A DNA stretch of 64,000 bases, taken from the NCBI RefSeq assembly GCF_021130785.1, contig NW_025778823.1, forward strand, positions 1 to 64,000, read 5' to 3'. Source of the stretch: Homalodisca vitripennis. Taxonomy: Eukaryota; Arthropoda; Insecta; Hemiptera; Cicadellidae. Shown here one piece after another: positions 20,780-32,350 of the stretch. The notes below the pieces were generated by a model that was given only the letters and a program-made list of their open reading frames with translations, made no database searches and was not told the DNA's origin. The translations under genes and the position numbers were made by a program. Position 1 is the first letter of the stretch. Each line of letters starts with the position of its first letter.

Positions 20780-20808
20780 CGTCGTTACCAGCTACCCGAC
20801 CCAGATAG
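19246..20808 (+). pseudogene. Transib transposase, two exons, C-terminally truncated
   Basis: Exon 1 is 19246-19264 (ATG, residues MDSSST plus one base). The intron is 19265-19559, with GTATGT at the start and TTTTTTGTCGGCAG at the end. The frame then joins exactly to 19560 and continues to 19783, shifts one frame to 19783-20094, meets one stop (TAA at 20092-20094), and continues in the same frame to about 20770. Landmarks: YPCYSLLQREKKECYPKD, LLDHTTQRLCLYLEEVL, SKWGCDGS, SSRFCRLIRIQFVHES, TMVDGKVCNA, a CYLC pair and FGLSVLHARIRF. These match the Transib/RAG1-like core. The catalytic C-terminal part is missing after KLPLQKW; the last residues before TAG 20806 are mariner sequence. Confidence 0.75.
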
Positions 20809-21128
20809 AAGACACCGTGAAGTCCCAGCCTCCTTACAGCCCTGACATAGCACCGTGTGATTTTTTTTGTTTCCCCCGAGTGAAGATAGTCCTGAAGGGG
20901 TAGCACTGGGAGTCGGTGGGGAACATCCAAGCTGAAGTTATATGGTTCCTGAGAGGCATTCCAGTCGAGGAGTTCCAGGGTGCTTTCAAAGCGTGGCAGA
21001 ATTGTCTACCCTGGTGTATTGATGCAGAAAGAGAATATGTTTAAGTATTTTGTTCATTTATTTCAATCACATGAATAAATCAGTTTTGTTTTTTATAAAA
21101 TTCTCATTACTTACATAACGCACCCTGT
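20780..21128 (+). mobile_element. mariner fragment, right half with 3' inverted repeat
   Basis: It translates to SQPPYSPDIAPCDFF, the third catalytic-Asp region of mariner transposase, then FPRVK, an in-frame stop, HWESVGNIQAEV and GAFKAWQNCLPWCIDAE, the family C-terminus. Downstream, AATTCTCATTACTTACATAA and CGCACCCTGTA at 21118-21128 form the 3' terminal repeat next to a TA. Confidence 0.85.
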
Positions 21129-21659
21129 ATCCTCATGTCTCATCAGGCGCACAACTGCGTGCACTGCGATGTTGACTGACACGATCCAAAAAAACAATGG
21201 AGCTACCCAGTCCTCCATAACGCAGATGTAGTGGAAAGGGCTGATTAAATACGTATGTTGTTTTTAGCTCCAGTTCAAATTCCTCTTAGTGCAGCGTCTA
21301 CAATTTGATGCTGTTGCAGACTTCGTAAATCTCGTCTAAAGGGATCTAAAAATAGTCGGCGTCGAAAACGAAAAAAGATAAAAGGAAACACCCGCGTCGG
21401 TTTAATACTTATAATTCACAGTCTCACTGAATCATCCCTCCTCACCATAGCTGTGTATTGTTTAGAAGATTTAATTGCAAGTAAGATTTGCTTGTGTGGA
21501 AGAAGGTTGATTTCAGTTGCTTGCATGTAATAGAAAGGTAAACTGGAGCTAAACTCAACACTCACATAGAATGAGCTCTTCCAACCATAGCTGCGTTACT
21601 GTGTTTGATAATAGTGTATGGCAATAGAACGGATTTGGCAGAGCGAATATTTTTGGCTC
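21129..21659. other. Unassigned interval between mariner and the LINE
   Basis: Moderate GC. No open frame of note. A short (AAAT)n run at 21661-21683 marks the likely 3' tail of the neighbouring minus-strand LINE. I do not recognise the rest. Confidence 0.3.
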
Positions 21660-21831
21660 TTATTTAAATAAATAAATAAATAAGGACTTGATTTTGGAGC
21701 GGTTTTCAACAATAATTGCTGGTTTACAAAACGACTCATGTCTTATTATAGTTCTTAAAAAATTAAAAGCTTATTTTATAGTTATTAATAAATAAAACAT
21801 AATATTAGACACACAGTTATATATGGCTATA

Positions 21832-23699
21832 TCACCTTGTGTTGTACATTAAATACTTGTATATATTTTCATTGTATGTCGTTTCAGATACACCCTGGCC
21901 TGTTACGCTGGAGGACAGTTCATTATATAATTTGGGAGCAAAGTACGCAAATCGCTTTCTTTCAAATTCACGGCGAACGCGAGGCATCACCAACACTTGA
22001 TCCTGTCTAGTACTGCGAGATCGGACTTGAGACCTGCTTTTTAGTTTTTCTCTCAGATATCCCGGCCTGCCAGTGGTCAGGATTCTGTAAACCAGGCATG
22101 AGGAGCGCAGGGTACAAGTATCAGCTACAGTCAACAAACCCAGCGATCGTCGAGCCTCCGAAACATGGTCAAACCTTCTTAAACCACATACATACCTTAC
22201 ACACATATTTTGGACCCTCTGTAATTTTTCTAAATCTCCTTTAGACACAATGTTGCCATAGACAGGGAGGCAATAATCGATCACAGAGAGCACAAGAGCC
22301 CGGACAAGGCGAAGCCTGGTCTCTCTAGGAAACATGTGCCTATGCTTGTATAGCATTCTCAGTCGACCAAGTGTTCGCCGACAAACGGCACTTACATGAC
22401 CAGATAGTGAGAGGCCACTATCAAGCATGAGGCCCAAGAGCTTTGAGGATTCACACTCCTTCAATCTGACACTGCCAAGCAACACCTCACCCACTTTCTC
22501 CGAACCCACATTGGAAGGAATCGACAACACACTACACTTTTCCTTGTTCAGTTTAATCCCATGCCTCTCAGACCAATCATGGACAATGCTTAAGTCAGCA
22601 TTCAAAATGGAAACTGCTGAGTCAGCTCTTCCGGCTTCATATGAAACACACAGTTGAGCATCATCGGCGTATGAATACAAGCGACTATGTTGCAAGTCTG
22701 AACCCATAGTGGCGGAAAACAGGGTGAATAGAATGGGCCCAAGGCAACTTCCCTGTGGAACACCAGCAACTCTACTTAAAGATGAGGAGAAATCCATCCC
22801 AATTTTAACCTTTTGTCTCCTATTCACCAAATAGGAATTAAACCAAGAAACCACCTCTGGTCGAAAACCATAAAAATGCATGACAGCCAACAACATCCTG
22901 TGGTCTATTGAGTCGAATGCATGTGAAAAGTCCAGCATTGCAAGAAGAGATGCTTTCTTATCCGCCCTTGCGTAAAGCAACTCGTCACAAACGAGCAAAA
23001 GCGCAGTTGCAGTACTATGGTCCTTCCTGAACCCAGACTGTAAGGCTGGAAGGATATTCTCAGACTCCAGAAATTGTACCATTTGTGAAACAACCAGCTT
23101 CTCCATTATCTTCGACAGGGCAGGCAATACCGAAATTGGACGCAGCTCGGACACAGATGAAGGTGCTTTGACTTTGGGAAGAGGCAGTACAATTGCCTCC
23201 TTCCATGCATCCGGAAAAGTGGAAGTGGCCAATGACTGGTTAGCTAAATGTGTTATGGCATCAATACAATACGGACTTATCATTTTAATCATTTTTATTG
23301 ATATGCCATCAGCTCCAAATGCCTCTGATGTGATGCTATTCAAAGCCTCCTGCACTTCTCTCCTTGTAACACTCCTGAAATAGAAATCACAAGTGACACT
23401 CTCTGATTTGTTTCTTTCATAGAACTGTACGCAATCATCATTTGCCATGATACCTAAGCCCATACTAACGAAATACTTATTGATTTCTTCCAAATCTTTT
23501 ACAAAGTTGGGTATGGCTGGATCGAATGGATCAGTGACACCACTTGTCCTTATTTTAGTCCAAAAGTCTCTAGAGCTTTTACATTTCTCCATTTCAGTTC
23601 TAAAATAATTTTGTTTTGATCGTCTTATTTCATTGTTGAGCATATTTCTAACCTTACAATATGTTTTTTACAAGTTTCATTTCCTGTAGATAGCATTTT
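21832..23699 (-). pseudogene. LINE reverse transcriptase (ORF2, C-terminal part)
   Basis: The uninterrupted frame 23643-21832 (603 codons) contains all RT blocks: SELRPISVLPALSKIMEKLV, LQSGFRKDHSTATAL, motif A LDFSHAFD (Asp238), motif B GVPQGSCLGPILF, motif C SYADDAQL (Asp327/328), NKEKCSVLSI and KLLGLMLDS. It ends with the LINE C-terminal region (VIDYCLPVYGNI, LQRVQNMCVRYVCGL). The RT is intact, but the link to the upstream endonuclease is broken by a TAA at 23799-23801 and a frameshift near 23650-23690. Reverse transcription would be primed at a nicked genomic target. Confidence 0.9.
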
Positions 23700-23798
23700 C
23701 TTCTTATAATAATCTTTTTCTATGGTTAGTTGAATGATTTGTTTATTTCTCCATGGAGATTTCTTTCTGGTCACTCTCTTATGTACTAGAGGTGCATT

Positions 23799-24947
23799 TT
23801 AATTAAAAACTTGAATAATAGCAGAATTAATAAAATCTAGAATGTCATCTACATTGTTCATAGACATAGCATCTTCCCACCTAATACTGGACGTACAATG
23901 TATCATCTTGTCAATGTCAAATCGGGAGAAGTCACGATAAGTAACAAATCTAGGAGGCCTTCTTGATTTTTTTGTTTTTATATCGACATATGTCATCTTG
24001 TGATCAGATACTCGAACACCTCTTGAGTCATAGATGGTTGACATATCCACGACGTCACACTGTACGTATTTAACATTGCTATTTACAATAATGTGATCAA
24101 TCAAAGTTGCACAGGTTTTAGTAACCCTTGTAGCAACTTTAACCAACTGAGTCACCTCAAGGCTCTTAAAGAGTTTATTTGAAAAGCGGGTCTCTGGGGA
24201 TGATAAATCTAACAAGTTAATATTCAAGTCACCCATCACAACAATGTTATCTGCGTACTGGGCCATATCATAAAATACAAAGTGGAGAGCGGGCTCTAGA
24301 CAAGTGTCAGGCATATCTCCCGGTCTGTAGATAATGCAAATACAGAAAGATTCACTTTTACACTTCAATATTCCACAAATATGCTCTGGAAAATTACAAT
24401 CTTCAAATTGAAGTGATTTCAGCGAAAATTGTAGGCAGTTCTTCAAAAGTGCTGCTCCAAACACAGACACCCCCTTTCTGTTAAGGTGTCTGCCATCCCG
24501 AGCAAGATGGTACCTTCGCACCAGCTGATTCCAGTTCAAGAAAACGACACCAAAGTTTCCAGACATCAGCTCCAACTGCTCATTAAATTGTGCTAATGCA
24601 GTTCCACTTATGTCAGACCTTGGCAAAATGCTGTCAACTAAAACAACACTGTTTGGAAAACGGATTCGTGTTGTGTATAACAGGTCCGCCATACAGTGCA
24701 ATGCCTCGCGCTTGCCGCATCCCCCATTGTACCCAGCACCACCGTTATATTTCAAAGGCAAGTTATTGGTTCCTACATGAAAATGAATTATTTTAGGTTG
24801 GTGCTGCAAGAAACCCATCAACTTATTTTTTACATCTTTGATTTTCGCCCCAGGGTGTACCCTAACAGTACAACCATTTTCCTTACAAAGCTTCCCCGAA
24901 TATCGGAGAATTGAATCACCTATAAGCAAATAATCAGCATTACTTTG
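23799..24947 (-). pseudogene. SGNH/GDSL esterase fused to a truncated APE-type endonuclease (ORF2 N-terminal part)
   Basis: Read from just after the UAG at 24950-24948 (first ATG at 24929). SGNH blocks: LIGDSILRY (Ser nucleophile region), HVGTNNLPL and DGRHLNRKG (Asp/His). Esterase domains occur in the ORF1 of CR1/L2-type LINEs. About 30 residues later the frame enters the middle of the endonuclease: IIYRPGD, VMGDLNINLL, TLIDHI and VSDHKM are present, but the N-terminal half with the catalytic Glu is missing. An internal in-frame deletion near 24430 probably fused the two. The copy could not nick DNA normally. Confidence 0.8.
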
Positions 24948-26522
24948 CTAAACGGGTTTGAGAGAGTGATTGTCCTCCAGAGTAGTCTGGCCTGCACATT
25001 CTACAGCCGGTAACATGTCATCAGTGGCACACAAACCACTCAAAACCATTGCATTATTTAGGCCTACTGCACAACTACTAATTTCAACATTTATTTTACT
25101 CTTATTTTTAGAGGGGTTTCTTTTATCTTTGCTTTTCAAAGAGTCTGTTTTACGTTTTTCCTTGCATTTTACATGACCAGAATTTTCACTCCATACACCT
25201 GAAGAGCTCTTAACAACCTTAACAACTGACTCAGTAACAGAAGTGTGGTTACTTAAAACTACAAATCTATTTTTACAAGGTACTTGATTATGTTTATTCG
25301 GATTTAAGTTTCGCCTGGCACATTTTTTACCTTTCACAACTTTCCACACTTTATCATTTGCCAAATTTGACCTAGAATTATTACTACTTTGAGAACTTGG
25401 TACAAGAGTGGCATTAGTACTACCATGTGTCTCAGAGGTGTCAGTGTGATGCAGTGTGTTGTGAGTCAATGCGAATCGGTCGCACACCTGACCGAGCAAC
25501 AGCCGAGCGTTAACAAGAACGTGAACACCACATTCAAAAGACTCTGTCTGCTGAAAAGTCTGTCCCTCACTTATTGGAACACTATCTAATCCAAGGTTGA
25601 CAAGCAACGCTGCAGCATGCCGCTCGTTCAGGCAGCGCACCGAGTCGTAGTGTACTGCTGTTCGTGTTGTGTTATCAAGGAGCAGTAGGCTCCAGTGTGA
25701 CCCACCATTCTGCTCAAGACCTTGGTCACAATTGTTTAATACAAAAAACACCCAGGATTTGTTATAAAACGACATGTCACTTAAAGCCTGATCTACATAA
25801 GTTCTACTATGCAGTTTGAGAAGTTGCGTCAAAGTTGGATCAACAAACAAAATATCATTTTGAATTCTAGTGACTTTAGAATTCAGTAACCTGATATGAT
25901 CAGTTATAATTTCATCTGATAACCATTTATTGTTTAAAACCTTCAATGAAGATTCAAGTTGAACAATCTTATTAGTGTTTACTAGCAGCTTATCTTTTAA
26001 AACATTACAAATGCTTTCATTTTTTTCGACCAACTTTTTTAGTCTGCAATTTTCTACATTTAGCTTACGATTAGCACATTGAACTGTTTCATAGTCATTT
26101 ACAATGTTATCATGTTCTGCTTGCAGATTTCTCAACAGAGAATTTGTATTTTCGGCCTTAGACAACTTTTTACTAATGTCCTTAATCTTAACTTCTAAAG
26201 TATTCTTTTCATTAACTAAATGGTCATTATTGCTAAGAGAGATATTTAATTCAGAACGGTGAGAATTCCTTTCTACATCCCTCTGTGCACTCAAATAGTC
26301 CAGTTCTTCTTTCAAGCGCTCATATTTACCACACACGTCATTCAGCTGTCCGCAGACGTCATCAAACTTCAAAACAACGCCAGAAGCTCCATTAATCAAT
26401 TCATTGCAGTCATAATCACAATTTGATACAAGTTTATCTAGCTGAATACAAAATTCAGAAACTAACGTACTAGCATCATCGTTAAAATTAGCGCAGTCAA
26501 ATATAAAGCTATCCATTGCCAA
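24948..26522 (-). CDS. LINE ORF1: coiled-coil protein with Ulp1/SENP-type cysteine protease
   Basis: 524 codons without interruption. Residues about 60-200 form a long charged coiled coil (typical for ORF1 oligomerisation). From residue 200 the Ulp1 (peptidase C48) fold starts with KWLSDEIITDHIRLL. GGSHWSLLLL gives the catalytic His276, HYDSV gives Asp293, and FQQTESFECGVHV gives Gln325 and the nucleophile Cys331, with Q-x5-C spacing as in SUMO proteases. A basic Ser/Lys-rich tail (residues about 400-490) could bind RNA. It lacks the CCHC knuckles of Jockey ORF1. All four catalytic positions are intact. It ends at UAG, in the same frame as the SGNH domain. Confidence 0.85.
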   Translation of the reverse strand: MAMDSFIFDCANFNDDASTLVSEFCIQLDKLVSNCDYDCNELINGASGVVLKFDDVCGQLNDVCGKYERLKEELDYLSAQRDVERNSHRSELNISLSNNDHLVNEKNTLEVKIKDISKKLSKAENTNSLLRNLQAEHDNIVNDYETVQCANRKLNVENCRLKKLVEKNESICNVLKDKLLVNTNKIVQLESSLKVLNNKWLSDEIITDHIRLLNSKVTRIQNDILFVDPTLTQLLKLHSRTYVDQALSDMSFYNKSWVFFVLNNCDQGLEQNGGSHWSLLLLDNTTRTAVHYDSVRCLNERHAAALLVNLGLDSVPISEGQTFQQTESFECGVHVLVNARLLLGQVCDRFALTHNTLHHTDTSETHGSTNATLVPSSQSSNNSRSNLANDKVWKVVKGKKCARRNLNPNKHNQVPCKNRFVVLSNHTSVTESVVKVVKSSSGVWSENSGHVKCKEKRKTDSLKSKDKRNPSKNKSKINVEISSCAVGLNNAMVLSGLCATDDMLPAVECAGQTTLEDNHSLKPV

Positions 26523-27190
26523 TAATAACTTTAGTCAAATTTAAGGCCGATAAAAAAAACCAAATTAACTCAACTGGTCTGTTTCTCACAGGATACAAAA
26601 TAAAATAAAATAAATTAAATTAAATTAAATCTTCTATACAAATGTCAAAACAATAAAATATCTAACCTAATCTAATAATAAATAATAATAAATATATTTT
26701 AATAAAATATTAAAATAGTCAATAAATAAAATTAATTAATTTAAAATGTAACATAAAATAGCAACAATAATATAGTTATAAACATATAAAACAAAACAAT
26801 ACTTAAAACCTAACAACAACAAAGAACAACTACAAATAACAAGGCTTCAATACTGAAAAATGTAAGACATAAAATATATAGTCTATACAGATGCCTTCAA
26901 GTTAAGCGGCGATTTAAGTAGAGCTCAGATGTTGGTAGGTTGCGTCAATTTATTGAAGGCGCAAGATAAAATCCACCGTAGCAGCAGAGTGTAGTACAGC
27001 AGGCTCGGGCGTGACGAAGGTTAATAGTGGGACAACTAGTGCGGCGATGTTGGTAGCGCCAGCTGTGCCTTGCAGATGCGCAGTAGTCCCGCTTGCCGTT
27101 GCGTCTGACAGGCCGCTACAGACTTTCCTTCTCCGCTCCAAGTATGTTAGTGACGAGACTGACATACACTACTTACAGCTGCGTGTCGTT
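26523..27190 (-). other. Presumed 5' leader of the LINE
   Basis: AT-rich with simple TAAAT/TAAAA repeats at 26600-26720, then a GC-richer part (26950-27180). The short minus-strand frame 27165-26950 lies in that part and is not recognised; it could be leader or 5' promoter region. Confidence 0.4.
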
Positions 27191-28859
27191 TTCTTTGGCA
27201 ACTTGGAATGTTCTCCTTTGACACTTGTTAATAAATTAAAAAACTTCCGTGAACAAAATAATAACTATAACAGTTTAAAATATACAACAATCACGGAGCA
27301 TAAAAAAAAGTAGACTTGCAAGGCTGAGCAGGTCTACCAACCACCATGATTGGTGAATTATTAAACATTTAAAAAAACTTTGTACTATCATGTGATATTG
27401 CTATGCCACATTTATTAATACAGAAAAAAAAATTATAATATATTGTGATCAATGTTGAAAGTTACTGGCAATATATAACTCAATTGCACACCTATCTTGT
27501 AATACCCCCGTTTGATTACAAGAAATTTTAATTGAGTGCTGTCATAAAACCTTGCATGAGGTTTTAACATAGACAAAATGAATTATATGATGTCCAAACA
27601 TGGAATTAGACTAAGCGTCATAGAAGCCTAATACTCATTAAGCTCACACGATTTCTCTTTTTGGTCTCCATGAATGTTAACATCTCTTTCCTGTATGATC
27701 GTTTGTTTATCTGTCCACAGTATAAATCGAAAATAAAACAAGCTATATAGAGTTGTAATTTTAAGCTACCAAACAATAACGATTGAAGTTTTGAGTGGAG
27801 TGTCAATTCCCAATACATTATTTCGTTGCTAGTACTAAAATGTTTAAAAAGTAGAGGAATTTTAAGTCTAATGCCAAAAGCCTATACACTCATCCAGTGT
27901 GGTATATAGACCGAGGTACTGGGCAATTAAAATGCTCATGTTGTGAAATGGATGGTGCTGGGTATTATTCCCATGAACACCACAGACGTTATAGCCTCGA
28001 GCCTTGGATTCTTTCTCACATTAAGCTGACAACTATGGGAACTCACCAGAGCTAGTTCAGGTGGGTAAACTGAACAAGCATAGGGACAATTTATTAGCAG
28101 TCATTCAGCACCTTGAAGGATACATCCTAACACATAGCGAGACGGGTAACGGGAAAGATCTTTTTAAACCTAACTCGTATTTAGGAGAATATTGCCTTCT
28201 ATAAAGTTAAGCTGGCTTTTAAATCTCCACTTCCCTACTAAGTACGGACTACACAGATCCAATTGTCCACAGATGAATCTTAGAGGAATGAGGATTAGCA
28301 CAAGTCCCTAAATAAAATTTGTAAGTTAGTATACTGTTAGTATACTAGTTAGTATAAGTTGGTTACACTGAAGGTGACTTAGGACTGCACCGTGAAACCG
28401 TAAGATCACCAACTGTTCAGAATATAGATAGTATAATGTGTCTCGCAGATATTTTGGCGTTTTTTCTTAGAAATTAAATTGAGAAATACTTCCATCAATA
28501 ATTTTCTTCACAAAGCGTATTGAATGTTAAGGTTACTACTGTTTTCGACAGTAACAAAACCATTTGTTTTATATTACATTCTACTGACTAATGTCATAAC
28601 GAATAGACAATAGTAGATATAATAATATGTTCATAATTAAAGTATATTTATGCGATAGTTTCGTATGCGAGTCAAAACCTGGCTAAAAGTGACATTCCAG
28701 AAAACTACTTTTCTTATCACTATCAGAGTAATGTCATATCAGCTTTCCAAGTTACAAAACCGTTTATTAATTGAACTGCAAGGTTTTTTCTGAGATTCAA
28801 AGAAATGACGGAGTTGCTAGTAATTTAATGATGAAGTTTTTAAAATTCAATCCAAACTC
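27191..28859. other. Unassigned AT-rich interval
   Basis: No coding signal recognised. A slightly GC-richer patch (27900-28340) has no open frame of interest. Confidence 0.3.
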
Positions 28860-30140
28860 AACAGCCGTAAGTGATGTCTTAGCTATAAATGTTTAAAGCT
28901 GTAATTATAATACATATTCATTTGAATAAAAAGTGTGAAATAAAAGGACAAAAAATAAATGTAGTATTGGAAATTGATTAATTTTTATATTTAGAGAACT
29001 TTTTTATAAATAAATGTAAGGTACGACGTAGTTATAAAGCATTGTTTTTGCAAATTTTTAAATACGACATACACTACTAACATATTTTTGTTAAACAAAA
29101 CTTAGTAAAGAGAAAATGTTCTAAATTGTCAGATTAAAAGCCCTTATTTGGATATAAGTGAGTTAATAAATGTTCGAGAACTAACATGTTAGAAGTGTCC
29201 AATCAACAACTAGTGCACTTAGTTGTTACAGGACTGTAGAGTACTGATTAACTGATGGAAACCCTTATTGCATGTCAGACTAGAGCACGCTGAGAACGTT
29301 CAATGAAAAAGGTTAGAGTAAAACATACAAATAAGTACTAGTATTGTATGTACTACAATAAGTAAACTAGTACTAGTGTATTTTTCAAAGAATAATTTAC
29401 AAAATAAAAGTTTCGAAGGTCACACTTAAAAAAATATATAATCTAGAATGTTTTACAATAACGGTAACAAATACTTGTCTGAAAGTGGCAAATTTCGTCT
29501 TTCCATAACGTTGGCTGATGGTCAGATTTAAATTTTTTAAATAAAATATTGCTGATAAACCTATTGCTTAATAGTTTTTACTTCATTCCAGTTATTTTAT
29601 TACGACCCGGATCTAAGCTAGTTTAGGCTGATAATTAATTTCATTTTTGGAGGAAAGGTTTCATCAATTTTACGAAAATTAAGGCAGTTTGCTTATACTC
29701 GTAAACGTTCTCCCTATACTAGAAAATAAATAGAAAGAATTCATGTATTTAGTTCCATAATTACTGAAGAATGTCACTTGCGTATAATAAAATATGGACA
29801 CTTTTATTGAAATAATCCAGCTAATATGTCTCACACATCTAGGTACACATATAAATTACTTGTATCCATGGAAACATTGGAAGAAAATTTCGGGGTTTTT
29901 CAATGTTCCGAATTGCTCAGTATCATATTCAAAAGTCATTATAATCGCAGCACCTCCGAGAACCAACGAACAAGGATCACGATGTGAGGCTCAGAGAGAG
30001 GTCCAGGACCGTCGTATACAGTGAGTTATTTTTATTATTTAAATACTTTCATATACTATTTCTAGATAGTAAAAAAATATTCCTTCTGCTCTTATGACAC
30101 ACAAAATACGTAGTTACATCCCAGTTTTTTCGATATCTTA
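28860..30140 (+). repeat. Cassette D (paralogue of A)
   Basis: Paralogous to 10870-12420. ATG box at 29868 (ATGGAAACATTGG); mini-exon box 29951-30020 preceded by an acceptor-like AATCGCAG and followed by GTGAGT (30021-30026), a perfect donor. The box is open in the frame giving CEAQREVQDRRIQ; an ORF from 29794 runs through it to the base where the donor starts. Confidence 0.7.
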
Positions 30141-31599
30141 TCACAACATAAAGCACTGGTCCAGTGCATATACAGGGTGTCCCACGAGTAAACTGACAAA
30201 CTTCTCAGGTGGTTTATTTTCATCAAAATGTGAAAAAGTTCATATAAACATATGACGGTAAACGCGTTGTTAGCGAGCAACGGGTAGCCAAAGAGTTCAC
30301 CCGATCTTCCAGGAAAGGACGGAAATAAAGCGAAACCGTTGGTTTTATGGTGCAAAGATAGTTTATAAGTTATTCGAATTTATTGGATCCAGGTAAGTCT
30401 ATTGCAACTGAAAATCTGATTAAAATACATCAAAGACCAGTAAGACCACCCATTTCTGAGATATCCGACAAAATATTCAAAATTCGGTCTCGAAACACAT
30501 GCTTTGTTTCGATTTTAAGTTTATTAACTTCAACAAATGGGTAATAAACGCGTAAAGTTTTTATCAAAAACTTATATATAGTATAATTTTGAGTACTGAC
30601 AACTCGTATAACCGTCTACCAACCTGAGGTTTAGTAGAGTAAGCAAAATTATCACGCATTGTTTCCAGGAAGTAAAGAACACTTAATAGTTGTATTCATT
30701 GAAAACGTATTGATATATTATAAAATACCAATAATACGTCTTTTTCTCGATCTAGGGGTTATAAATTAATGTACTATTCATTGAATTTTTGCAAAGCATA
30801 ATAGTTTTTGAAACTCGCAAATTCACAATCAGTGCATTTGTAAGCAGTTTATTATCCTTTTATTTTATGCTCACTCACAAAAGAAGGTTTTTTGATTGCA
30901 AATACCTAATAAAGATTACTTTAGTCCAGATAATTATTTTACCACAGTATTCACAAAGGTTCATACTTTTGTGAATAATTCTTTTATTATTAGTTCATAA
31001 TATATTTCTTTCTAAAGTTTCTTTTTTTATTTTTACTTCAAAAACATTGCTTTCGATTGCTAGATTACATTGAGTGCCGCCGGCTTCGGATTTGTTGTCT
31101 CTTTGATACTCGTTTGTAAATTTTAACTCCGGTAATGTTTTTCAATCTACCAGTGAGAGCTTTTTCACCAAAACCAAGGTAGTATGAAAAATCTTTTAAT
31201 TATGATTCAAGTCCCTATTACGTCCTAAAGATTGTGGTATGATTCTTCATCCTCAACCTATTTCGGAATGGCTAAGTTCTTGTTGTTAAATTAACAACAC
31301 GTATGGAATATGCCCATTTTAATCTTGTTAAGTAAAACATGAATTAATGTTATTTATACGTGATAGGTGTTATTTAGCTACTATGATATTATCTCAAATT
31401 TTACGATGAGTGTCATAATATTTTTTCCCATAAGGTGTATATTATTTTGCGTGATAACTTCTCATAAATATATTGCAAAATCTTAAGGAGGCTAGAGAGT
31501 AATAAAAATTACAGTTTAATTGGAAAAATTGATTTCAGACGTGCAAACCTTTAGAATGCGTATGATTGAAACAACTCTAATTAAACCAGATCGTTTCCT
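30141..31599. other. Spacer with a transposon-end-like scrap
   Basis: ACAGGGTGTCCCACGAGTAA at about 30172-30191 resembles the ACAGGGTGTCCCA ends of several arthropod transposons; about 180 bases of higher GC follow. From about 30770 the sequence resembles 52510 onwards (TAGTTTTTGAAACxCG, CTTTAGTCCxGATAATxA), the upstream part of the duplicated P-E-Q block. Confidence 0.35.
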
Positions 31600-32350
31600 T
31601 TGTTTCTTTCACAGGTCTATTACAAAGTTGCACACCAAGGCTCCACAAAGTGTCGCTTAGAAGTGTTCCGTGAGGTTTCATGACTAATTTCAATTCATGA
31701 CAATAATTTAACTCTCTAATGATAGACTTCGCTATAATTCAGTTAAGAAATAATATAGCTGAATTGTGTTTAAAATACCAGTGGTCATATTGTTAATACC
31801 TCAAAAATTATATGCTTTTTATTTAAAGTTTAAATATTATAAGCTTCTTCTCATGAGTCACTGGAGTCCAGTTAATTTAAATACGTTTTTTAGCTAAAAT
31901 CCGCCCACCCACTCGAGGCTGGATTAATCTCACCAAATTTGGTCTATTTTATGGTGAGACACTTCTGGATATCTGGTTTTTGAAGAGATCTTAAATTAAT
32001 TAAAACATTTGTTTTGAAATAAAAGTGATTAAAGAAATGGGCTTTTTTAACGTACTTACGTATACCTGTGTATTTTCTTAAATGAGGCAATTTGGCAAAT
32101 TCAAATTTGATATTAAAAATTTAAACAGTTTTAGCCAGAAGTGTTTATAAATCAGAAAGCGTATGTTTGTGGAAGTCCCATACATGTATCGTCTTACTAG
32201 CATCTAACATTAAAAAATTAGTTAGCCCATACTTGTTAAGGTTTTGGCGACAACATTATCTACAAAGCCTTTTTCAGTAAAAAATTTGGCCTTCATTTAC
32301 ATATTTTTTTACTTTCATAAAAGGGAAAGTTAAAAATACCTAAGCTACAC
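31600..32350 (+). repeat. Repeat block P, copy 2
   Basis: Matches 52880-53660 through phrases such as TTACAAAGTTGCACACCAAG / CTCCACAAAGTGTCGC, CTCGAGGCTGGAT, ACCAAATTTGGTCTATT and AAGTCCCATACATGTATCGTC, in the same order and spacing. Confidence 0.7.

Larger units (their letters stand above)
21660..27190 (-). mobile_element. CR1/L2-like non-LTR retrotransposon with Ulp1-type protease and SGNH esterase
   Basis: On the minus strand, in order: a GC-richer 5' region (about 27190-26950), an AT-rich leader, ORF1 (coiled coil plus Ulp1-type protease), one in-frame UAG, an SGNH hydrolase joined to the C-terminal half of an APE-type endonuclease, and a full reverse transcriptase. The 3' end is a short (ATTT)n tail at 21683-21661 rather than poly(A), as in CR1/L2-type LINEs. 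The esterase and simple-repeat tail suggest that group; the protease is the unusual part. The 5' boundary is estimated. Confidence 0.8.

Noticed and set aside
22427..23383. Plus-strand open frames opposite the CR1/L2-like RT
   Set aside because: Antisense to an intact RT with all motifs.
30092..30355. 87-codon minus-strand open frame overlapping ACAGGGTGTCCCA
   Set aside because: It spans a transposon-end-like scrap and has no recognisable domain.
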